A stretch of DNA of 5,166 nt from CAJWPI01 sp964635015 (GTDB lineage: Bacteria; Pseudomonadota; Gammaproteobacteria; Magnimaribacterales; Magnimaribacteraceae): positions 1-5,166 of the forward strand of contig CAZWMS010000057.1 of NCBI GenBank assembly GCA_964635015.1, read 5' to 3'. Shown piece by piece: positions 1 through 5,166 of this stretch. The position numbers were made by a program, and so were the translations under genes. Within the stretch, counting starts at the first letter, position 1. Each line of letters opens with the position of its first letter. The notes beneath the pieces were generated by a model. The model was given only the letters and a program-made list of their open reading frames with translations, was not told the DNA's origin and made no database searches.

Positions 1-917
1 TATAATTCAATTGTGGCTTGTATGTCATCTGTAGCTGCTCCATAACTGAAGAATAGTGAAATTTCATTTCGCCATAAATCTGTAGAAGGCAAGATGATAT
101 TACTAGATGGCACGGCAAAGAAGAGTATCTTCCCTTTTTTATCAATGTATTTAAAAGAGTCTTCCACTGCAGACATGCTACCTGAACAAACTATAACTTT
201 ATCAGCCAATCTTCCACTGTTTATTTTTTTGATTTGATCAATATTTTTTTTGCCGGCATTGAAGCCATAATTTGCTCCAAATTTAATTGCTTGCTCAATG
301 CGGTAATCAGATATATCTGTTGCAATTACAGTTGCACCTTTAATTTTTGCAAGTTGAATATGACTTAGTCCTGATATTCCTGAACCTAAAATAATTACTG
401 TTTCATCTTTTTTTATATTTAAAATATTTTGTCCTGCCACTGCACAAGCCATGGGCTCAATCATTGTAGCCTCTTCGTATGGCATTTCTTTTGGTAAAAC
501 AAAAGTACCAAACTGAACATTTTTTTCCGGGATTCTTATATATTCTGAGAACCCTCCAGGAAAGAAATTTCCTGTATGTAGTGAATTGCAGGCAGAATAT
601 TTTAGATTGTTACAATAGTAACAGTCAAAACATGGAACATGGTGAGAAACAAAAACACGATCATTTACTTTGAAGTCTTTTATTTGATTCCCAATCTCGA
701 CTATTGTGCCACTCATTTCATGTCCTAGAACTTTTGGAGCAGAGGATTGTCTATACCATTCCATTACATCTGTTCCGCAAATACCGCAAGCTTGCATTTT
801 TACCAGAATTTCTTTTTCTTCTATAAGTGGTTTATTTATTTTTTTTATTCTGATGTCAGAATTACTGTAGTATTCAGCTACATTAATGACTAAATCATTT
901 GTACTTTTGGTATTCAA
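1..917 (-). CDS. Zinc-dependent medium-chain alcohol/polyol dehydrogenase, 3' end cut by window edge
   Basis: Predicted cytosolic NAD(P)-dependent oxidation or reduction of an alcohol or ketone by the MDR superfamily (threonine/sorbitol dehydrogenase type). Translating the minus strand from 917 gives 305 residues without a stop, so roughly the last 35-45 residues of a usual 340-350 lie outside the window. Catalytic zinc ligands are visible: Cys47 in CGICGTD, His66-Glu67 in GHEMSG, and Glu154 in EPMACA. The structural-zinc lobe has Cys96, 99, 102 and 110 (C-x2-C-x2-C-x7-C). The Rossmann motif GSGISG is at 178-183, and Asp201 at the end of the second strand favours NAD over NADP. The start is TTG: an in-frame TAG lies just upstream at 933-935 and the first in-frame ATG (residue 41) falls inside the catalytic domain. 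It follows the LsrF-like gene by 5 bases, so it is co-transcribed and probably acts on a related metabolite. The family is secure; the substrate is not known. Confidence 0.93.
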   Translation of the reverse strand, partial: MNTKSTNDLVINVAEYYSNSDIRIKKINKPLIEEKEILVKMQACGICGTDVMEWYRQSSAPKVLGHEMSGTIVEIGNQIKDFKVNDRVFVSHHVPCFDCYYCNNLKYSACNSLHTGNFFPGGFSEYIRIPEKNVQFGTFVLPKEMPYEEATMIEPMACAVAGQNILNIKKDETVIILGSGISGLSHIQLAKIKGATVIATDISDYRIEQAIKFGANYGFNAGKKNIDQIKKINSGRLADKVIVCSGSMSAVEDSFKYIDKKGKILFFAVPSSNIILPSTDLWRNEISLFFSYGAATDDIQATIEL

Positions 918-922
918 ATGAG

Positions 923-1696
923 CTAACCCTGACTATATAAATCGTATGCCTCTTTGGAATCAGCTCCTTTATGAACAATAGCTTTTATGGCTTTCATCAT
1001 TTTTGCAGGATTTGCACTTTGGAATATATTTCTTCCCATATCAACACCTGATGCACCTTCTTTGATTGCATTTTCAGTCATTTCTAATGCATCTTTTTCA
1101 GGTATCTTTTTACCTCCAGCCATAACTATAGGGACCGGACAACTTTCAACAACTTTATAAAAATCTTCACAGTAATAAGTTTTGACTATTCTAGAGCCAA
1201 TTTCCGCAGCAATCCTACAAGCCAAACCTAAATATCTTGAGTCCCTAACCATCTCCCTTCCAACTGCAGTTATAGCTAGAACAGGCATACCATATTTTTC
1301 CGCCTCACTAATTAACCTCCCCAAGTTGGATATAGTTCTATCTTCATTTTCAGACCCTACAAATATTGACATTCCAATTCCAGATACATTTAATCTAATG
1401 GCTTCTTCTAATGAGACAACAATGTCTTCATTGGAAAGTTCTCCCAAAATACTTGGGCCACCTGAAACCCTAAGGCAGATTGAAGATTGGATATTTTTGT
1501 CTACACAATTTCTTAACATGCCTCTTGTTATAAAAAGGCAATCAGCTAAATTAGACAATGGAGCTAAAGTCTTCCTGAGATCTTCCAAGCCTGTGGTTGG
1601 TCCCTGGAAATAACCATGATCTACTGCAAGCATCACAGTTTTCCCTGATTCAGGTTGGAAAATTTTTGAAAGTCTATTATTTATTCCAAAATCCAT
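923..1696 (-). CDS. lsrF: LsrF/DhnA-family class I aldolase or thiolase
   Basis: A 257-residue TIM-barrel enzyme closely resembling E. coli LsrF (3-hydroxy-2,4-pentadione 5-phosphate thiolase, last step of AI-2 breakdown). This comparison is from memory of that protein. Shared blocks include KTVMLAVDHGYFQGPTTGLE (about 19-38), VGREMVRDSRY (145-155), PVPIVMAGGKK (187-197) and GASGVDMGRNIFQS (214-227). Lys172 in IVKTYY lines up with the Schiff-base Lys203 of LsrF. Asp26-His27 and the Gly-rich phosphate-binding loops (194-197, 219-223) are present. The N-terminal extension of about 31 residues in E. coli LsrF is missing. The ATG is the first start after an in-frame TAA 27 bases upstream, so the short form is real. 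The ribosome site is weak (AAAGAG, about 12 bases away). No lsrACDBGK genes are visible, so this may be a paralogue with another ketose-phosphate substrate. 2-amino-3,7-dideoxyheptulosonate synthase and DhnA-type fructose-bisphosphate aldolase are related alternatives. It is first in an operon with the dehydrogenase. Confidence 0.93.
   Translation of the reverse strand: MDFGINNRLSKIFQPESGKTVMLAVDHGYFQGPTTGLEDLRKTLAPLSNLADCLFITRGMLRNCVDKNIQSSICLRVSGGPSILGELSNEDIVVSLEEAIRLNVSGIGMSIFVGSENEDRTISNLGRLISEAEKYGMPVLAITAVGREMVRDSRYLGLACRIAAEIGSRIVKTYYCEDFYKVVESCPVPIVMAGGKKIPEKDALEMTENAIKEGASGVDMGRNIFQSANPAKMMKAIKAIVHKGADSKEAYDLYSQG
927..930 (-). promoter_or_regulatory. Ribosome-binding site supporting the TTG start of the dehydrogenase
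   Basis: On the minus strand, AGGG (930 to 927) lies 9 bases before the TTG at 917. It overlaps the last codons of the LsrF-like gene, whose TAG stop is at 925-923. Spacing and position fit translation coupled to the upstream gene, and they support TTG as the start in the absence of any nearby ATG. Confidence 0.5.
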
Positions 1697-1740
1697 GATA
1701 AATTTTTGCTCTTTATTTTTTTAAACAAACAATTTCGTTT

Positions 1741-1768
1741 ATCTTATCGCATAAAATACCAGTCTCAA
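1741..1768 (-). promoter_or_regulatory. Candidate promoter for the lsrF-like/dehydrogenase operon
   Basis: On the minus strand TTGAGA (1768 to 1763) and TAAGAT (1746 to 1741) are separated by 16 bases. They match the sigma-70 consensus at 4 of 6 positions each. Transcription would start near 1734, giving a leader of about 38 bases before the ATG at 1696. AT-rich DNA gives many chance matches, so this is a placement by position and spacing, not proof. Confidence 0.4.
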
Positions 1769-1814
1769 AGACATCTTCATTGTTGTGATATGTGGAAAAA
1801 AGGTTTAATTTAGG

Positions 1815-1842
1815 TTGATAGGATTTAATATATAAAGATAAT
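1815..1842 (+). promoter_or_regulatory. Candidate promoter for the radical SAM/glycosyltransferase operon
   Basis: TTGATA (1815-1820) and GATAAT (1837-1842) are separated by 16 bases, each close to the sigma-70 hexamers. Transcription would start near 1849 and give a leader of about 93 bases that contains the complete inverted repeat at 1855-1916. TATAAT at 1874-1879 is an alternative -10 box, but nothing 16-18 bases upstream of it resembles a -35. Confidence 0.4.
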
Positions 1843-1854
1843 GATGGTAAAAAG

Positions 1855-1916
1855 TGATTCTAGTCTCAGGTCATATAATATTTATTTAATCAATTTAATA
1901 AGAAATACTAGAATTA
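1855..1916 (+). repeat. Inverted repeat, 10-base arms, in the leader of the radical SAM gene
   Basis: The arms TGATTCTAGT (1855-1864) and ACTAGAATTA (1907-1916) are complementary at 9 of 10 positions; the tenth is G opposite T, a wobble pair in RNA. The 42-base loop contains a smaller AT-only hairpin: TTATT (1882-1886) pairs with AATAA (1897-1901), then a T-T mismatch and two more pairs close a TCAA loop. The structure ends 25 bases before the ATG at 1942. It could be an RNA leader fold or a split protein-binding site. In such AT-rich DNA, chance is a real alternative. Confidence 0.4.
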
Positions 1917-1941
1917 AGTTATTAATCGAAAATAAAAATGA

Positions 1942-4074
1942 ATGTCTAAGCCTTTAAAAATATTTTTTTGTGATCTGACTTACGATACAGTAATTTTAGT
2001 TTCTGACACTATACCTATAAATATTGGTTTTATAGGCGCTTACGCTAAGAAGATCTTTAAAGATGAAATAAATATCAAGCTCTTTAAGTATCCTCAAGAG
2101 GCAATTGATTCTATTAAACAAGAAAAACCTGATTTACTTTGTTTGAGTAACTATTCATGGAATAGTAATCTTTCAGAATATGTGGCAAGCATAGCCAAAG
2201 AAGTTAATCCAAATATGATAACTGCACAAGGGGGCCCAAATTTCCCTCATGATGATCAACAACAAATAGATTATTTAAAAAGCAGGCCTTCCACAGATAT
2301 TTTTATGATTATGGAAGGTGAAATTACAACTACGAATCTAATTAAGAGACTTATCGAGAGTGACTTGGATAGAAAAAAGATTTTTTCTTCACCAATTGAT
2401 GGAGCAGTTTTTATTCAACCGTCATCCAGAAATAGCAGCAAAGTTCTTTTTAGAAAAGGTAATCCGTCTGAAAGAATAAAATTTCTAGATGACATACCTT
2501 CCCCTTACTTAAGTGGACTATTAGATAAATTTTTTGATGGAAAGCTGACTCCTTTTATTGAAACTAATAGAGGATGCCCCTTTAGATGTTCCTTTTGCCA
2601 TACGGGAGCAGATTACTTTAATAAGATCAATAAATTTTCTGAAGACAGGATAAAAGAAGAGATAGAATATATTGGTAAAAAGGCTTCAACTCTAGGTATT
2701 ACTAATTTGCATATAGCCGATACAAACTATGGAATGTACCCTAGAGATAGAGAGATCACTTCTGCACTTCTTGAAAGTAATATCAAGTACAAATGGCCGA
2801 TGTCGATCATGTCAACAACAGGTAAAAATCAAAAAGAAAGAGTAATTGATATTACAAACATGTTGGGAAATATGTTTGCAGTCAATATGTCGGCTCAATC
2901 TATGAATAAGGAAGTTCTAAAGAATATTAAGAGAGAAAATATAAGCCTTGATGACTACAGGGATATCAACAAACACCTTAAGAGCATAGGACGTTCCACC
3001 CAAGCAGAACTGATCATGTTATTACCTGGCGAAACAAAAGAAACATTTTTTAGAGGAATAGCAGATATTATTGATTCCGGAGTTTCATCATTGACTATTT
3101 ACACCTTAATGATGCTACATGGTACCGAATTTAAAGACCCAGAGTATCGAAAGAAATTTGGCTACCAAGGCAAATTTAGAATTGTTCCTCTGAACTACGG
3201 AGAATATGAAAATGAAAAGGTCTTCGATTATGAAGAAGTTGCTATCAAAACAAATACAATCAGTTTCCAAGAATATTTAGATTTGAGAAGTATGGCACTT
3301 TTTGTTGAGACTCTAGTGAATGGAAGGCCCTTCGATGAGTTATTTATATACGCCAAGGGCTTTGGAATTAATAAAATTAGTGTTTTACAGAGATTGCAAG
3401 AAAATATCCAAGAAGCGCCTACGAAAGTAAGAAAACTACATCAAGATTTTATTAGTGAAACAAAAGGGGAATTATGGGATTCTGAAGAAGAATTGCTTAA
3501 TCATTATCGAGAAGAAGAGAACTATTTAAAATTAAAGCAAGGTCTTGTAGGAGGGAATCTAATTTATAAATATAAGTCAGCGAGTTTACTTAGTGCATCG
3601 GTCGAATGGTTAAAGTTTTTAGAAAAAGAAATTTTTGAATTGATACATAATCAAATCAATTTCCATATCGAAACAAATGAATTAAAGAACCAATTATCAA
3701 ATCTATCCCGATTTTGTGAGAATAAATTAGACGGCATATTCGATCCTAATATTGGGCAAAAACAAATTACTTCTGAATTTAACTACGACATAATCAATTG
3801 GATAGATAATCAAGGCACTTGCTCTTTATCTGAATGTAAATTAAATAGTCCAATAAAATATACCTTTGGATTTAGTGATGAACAAGTGAATATAAGGACA
3901 GATCAACTCAAAAGGTATGGCGGCGATGTAAATGCACTTTCAAAGATTGTTACTAGAATTAGTAACCTGGAAAGCCTATTTCGAAAAATTAAAATTGATT
4001 CTTATGGTGCCAGAGACATCTACAGTATTGAATCAGGAGGTGAAAGGTTCACCAAGTATACTCTGGCAAATTAA
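1942..4074 (+). CDS. B12-binding-domain radical SAM enzyme, surface-sugar locus type
   Basis: A 710-residue class B (cobalamin-type) radical SAM protein, predicted cytosolic. Residues about 5-150 resemble the N-terminal B12-binding Rossmann-like domain, with IPINIGFIGAYAKK (24-37), a PDLLCLSNYSW strand (63-73) and the GGPNFP turn (97-102). The classic DxHxxG cobalamin ligand motif is not seen. The radical SAM barrel covers about 203-430. Cys212, 216 and 219 form the CxxxCxxC cluster site in ETNRGCPFRCSFC, followed by HIADTNYGM (257-265), NMSAQSMNKEVL (315-326) and the ELIMLLPGET block (356-365). The remaining 270 or so residues have no function I recognise and include Cys592, 627 and 632. The start is fixed by a TGA directly upstream and by the next in-frame Met (92) being too deep; no clear Shine-Dalgarno is visible. 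Relatives methylate unactivated carbons or perform cyclisations and rearrangements. The glycosyltransferase 5 bases downstream suggests a sugar or glycan-lipid substrate, which is inference. Confidence 0.92.
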   Translation: MSKPLKIFFCDLTYDTVILVSDTIPINIGFIGAYAKKIFKDEINIKLFKYPQEAIDSIKQEKPDLLCLSNYSWNSNLSEYVASIAKEVNPNMITAQGGPNFPHDDQQQIDYLKSRPSTDIFMIMEGEITTTNLIKRLIESDLDRKKIFSSPIDGAVFIQPSSRNSSKVLFRKGNPSERIKFLDDIPSPYLSGLLDKFFDGKLTPFIETNRGCPFRCSFCHTGADYFNKINKFSEDRIKEEIEYIGKKASTLGITNLHIADTNYGMYPRDREITSALLESNIKYKWPMSIMSTTGKNQKERVIDITNMLGNMFAVNMSAQSMNKEVLKNIKRENISLDDYRDINKHLKSIGRSTQAELIMLLPGETKETFFRGIADIIDSGVSSLTIYTLMMLHGTEFKDPEYRKKFGYQGKFRIVPLNYGEYENEKVFDYEEVAIKTNTISFQEYLDLRSMALFVETLVNGRPFDELFIYAKGFGINKISVLQRLQENIQEAPTKVRKLHQDFISETKGELWDSEEELLNHYREEENYLKLKQGLVGGNLIYKYKSASLLSASVEWLKFLEKEIFELIHNQINFHIETNELKNQLSNLSRFCENKLDGIFDPNIGQKQITSEFNYDIINWIDNQGTCSLSECKLNSPIKYTFGFSDEQVNIRTDQLKRYGGDVNALSKIVTRISNLESLFRKIKIDSYGARDIYSIESGGERFTKYTLAN
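4039..4053 (+). repeat. Perfect hairpin overlapping a consensus Shine-Dalgarno at the end of the radical SAM gene
   Basis: GGTGAA (4039-4044) and TTCACC (4048-4053) are exactly complementary around a 3-base AGG loop. The left arm overlaps AGGAGGTGA (4035-4043), which matches the 16S rRNA anti-Shine-Dalgarno over nine bases. It lies inside the last codons of the radical SAM gene (Ser-Gly-Gly-Glu-Arg-Phe-Thr). No start codon sits at a normal distance; the next gene starts 36 bases after it. It may slow ribosomes or assist coupling, or be a coincidence of coding. Confidence 0.45.
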
Positions 4075-4079
4075 CTAGA

Positions 4080-5156
4080 ATGCAAGATATTCTTTTATCC
4101 GTCTCTATTCCAACTTTCAATAGAAGCCAAAATCTAGAAGATCTCCTGAAGAAAATGCATGTGTTGATAGATTCATCTGAAACACCAGAGGCAATTGAAT
4201 TGCTTATAACAGATAATAATTCTTCTGATTCCACTTCTAAAGTAGTATCTGAATTTTCAAAAAATAAGAGAAAGTACAGTTTTAACTCCTTCAAAAATAA
4301 TAAGAATTTGGGAGCAGATGTTAATTTTGCAAAAGCTATCATTAATGCAAGGGGAGAGTTTGTATGGATTCTCTCTGATGACGATGATTTAGAGTCAGAT
4401 TCAATTGATATTCTTTTTAAATCACTAAGTCTTAATAGGGATATAGGTTTTTGTTTTATTAATTATTTTAAGGATCCCTTTAGAACTTTGACTGGTATAA
4501 GGAAAGAGGGTGGAGAGTCTGTAAGAAAAGAAACTTTTGAAGAGTACCTTAAAGAAGTATTTTTCTCTGACTCTGCCATTTTTTCATGTGTTTTTAAAAG
4601 ATCTTTGCTAACCGAAGAAAAATTGCTAGAACATGTTGGAGAAGGTTATCTTTATCTCTACTGGATTCAATCTATCCTTGATTCAAATCCTAGTTTAATA
4701 ATTAAAAAGCCTTTAATGACTTTTGTACATCCAGGTGTAATGGAGACCAGAAAAAACCAAAAGAAAAGAGAACATGCTAATGACTTCTATTTGGAAGCAC
4801 ACTTAGGTTTTTTAAGATATTTAAGTTTTTTATCTTCTTTAGACTTGGGCCTCTCCCTAAGGATGAAAATTATGATATATAGAATGTCAGTAGATGAGAA
4901 TCTTAACCAAATTATTTACCATAAAATAACTTCAGAAGTCTATAGCTTTGCTTCTATCAAGCTTGCCTTATCTGTTATGTCTAGACGATTCTTCTTTAGC
5001 CCTAATTTTTGGTTGATACATTTTCCTCTTCTAATACTCCCTTCATTTTTTGCAATTAGATTCGAACCTTTGAGATGGAAATATCTTGAATTAAGGAATG
5101 TAGTAGGATTAATAATTAAAAAGATCTTTTCTAGAAATAAATTAAGTAGAAATTAA
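4080..5156 (+). CDS. Family 2 (GT-A) glycosyltransferase, O-antigen/capsule type
   Basis: A 358-residue glycosyltransferase that transfers a sugar from a nucleotide sugar, probably to a lipid-linked glycan at the inner face of the cytoplasmic membrane. The N-terminal GT-A fold is clear: SVSIPTFNR (7-15), ITDNNSSD with Asp45 for nucleotide binding (43-50), NKNLGADVNFAKA (74-86) and FVWILSDDDD (94-103), whose Asp cluster is the metal-binding DxD site. The WILSDDD form and length resemble abequosyltransferase-like proteins of O-antigen clusters, but the sugar cannot be read from sequence. The C-terminal part has a hydrophobic stretch at about 304-327 and a basic tail rich in Lys and Arg, consistent with peripheral or monotopic membrane attachment. 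The ATG is 5 bases after the radical SAM stop with only a weak ribosome site (CTAGA), so translation is probably coupled. The gene is complete, ending 10 bases before the window edge. In those bases AAGAG (5157-5161) could be a ribosome site for a further gene. Confidence 0.93.
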   Translation: MQDILLSVSIPTFNRSQNLEDLLKKMHVLIDSSETPEAIELLITDNNSSDSTSKVVSEFSKNKRKYSFNSFKNNKNLGADVNFAKAIINARGEFVWILSDDDDLESDSIDILFKSLSLNRDIGFCFINYFKDPFRTLTGIRKEGGESVRKETFEEYLKEVFFSDSAIFSCVFKRSLLTEEKLLEHVGEGYLYLYWIQSILDSNPSLIIKKPLMTFVHPGVMETRKNQKKREHANDFYLEAHLGFLRYLSFLSSLDLGLSLRMKIMIYRMSVDENLNQIIYHKITSEVYSFASIKLALSVMSRRFFFSPNFWLIHFPLLILPSFFAIRFEPLRWKYLELRNVVGLIIKKIFSRNKLSRN

Positions 5157-5166
5157 AAGAGTTATT

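Larger units (their letters stand above)
1697..1941. other. Divergent intergenic control region
   Basis: About 245 bases of very AT-rich DNA separate two divergent operons. I find no convincing gene here in either direction. It contains candidate promoters for both sides, an inverted repeat of 10-base arms at 1855-1916, and an isolated TATAAT at 1874-1879 without a good -35 partner. The heptamer AGTCTCA occurs twice in the same orientation, at 1761-1767 and 1862-1868. No riboswitch or attenuator family is recognised. Confidence 0.8.

Noticed and set aside
479..673. Plus-strand open frame of 64 codons
   Set aside because: It lies opposite the dehydrogenase reading frame, which has full zinc and nucleotide-binding motifs. 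The plus-strand product has no recognisable features.
1182..1613. Plus-strand open frame of 143 codons
   Set aside because: It is the antisense shadow of the LsrF-like gene, whose minus-strand translation is strongly conserved in type. The plus-strand product resembles no family I know.
923..1696. Assignment to the AI-2 (Lsr) uptake and degradation operon
   Set aside because: Sequence similarity to LsrF is strong, but no other lsr gene is visible and the neighbours are a dehydrogenase and glycan-type genes. The pathway assignment is therefore not supported here.
1874..1879. Perfect TATAAT as the main rightward promoter
   Set aside because: No -35-like hexamer is found 16-18 bases upstream and no extended -10 TG precedes it. 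In AT-rich DNA this hexamer is common, so it is kept only as an alternative.
4039..4053. Hairpin as a transcription terminator between the two plus-strand genes
   Set aside because: The stem is only 6 bases, lies inside the coding sequence and is not followed by a T tract. The next gene starts 5 bases after the stop, which fits read-through.
4049..4342. Minus-strand open frame of 97 codons
   Set aside because: It is antisense to the N-terminal nucleotide-binding part of the glycosyltransferase and has no supporting motif or ribosome site.

Overview
This is an AT-rich bacterial window (about one third G+C by eye) carrying four protein genes in two divergent pairs around a roughly 245-base intergenic region. 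Composition and gene content suggest an accessory or surface-carbohydrate locus of a low-GC bacterium. The host cannot be named from the sequence alone. No tRNA, rRNA, insertion sequence, CRISPR array or plasmid origin was seen.

Left half, minus strand (read right to left): an LsrF-type class I aldolase/thiolase (923-1696) is followed, after 5 bases, by a zinc-dependent medium-chain dehydrogenase. The dehydrogenase starts at a TTG codon (917) and runs off the left edge of the window. The two are almost certainly one operon handling a small phosphorylated or carbonyl sugar-like metabolite. No other lsr gene is visible, so a role in AI-2 breakdown is not implied.

Centre (1697-1941): a non-coding divergent promoter region. 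It holds a plausible sigma-70-type promoter in each direction, a 10-base-arm inverted repeat in the leader of the rightward operon, and a 7-base repeat near both promoters.

Right half, plus strand: a 710-residue B12-binding-domain radical SAM enzyme (1942-4074) with an intact CxxxCxxC cluster motif and a large C-terminal region of unknown function. Five bases later comes a family 2 (GT-A) glycosyltransferase of the type seen in O-antigen and capsule loci (4080-5156). The tight coupling suggests that the radical SAM enzyme modifies the sugar or glycan that the glycosyltransferase handles.

The most interesting content is the B12-radical SAM/glycosyltransferase pair, whose chemistry is not evident, and the LsrF/dehydrogenase pair outside an Lsr operon. 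A working inference is that all four genes serve the synthesis or modification of an unusual surface sugar. That rests on context, not on any direct motif for a product.
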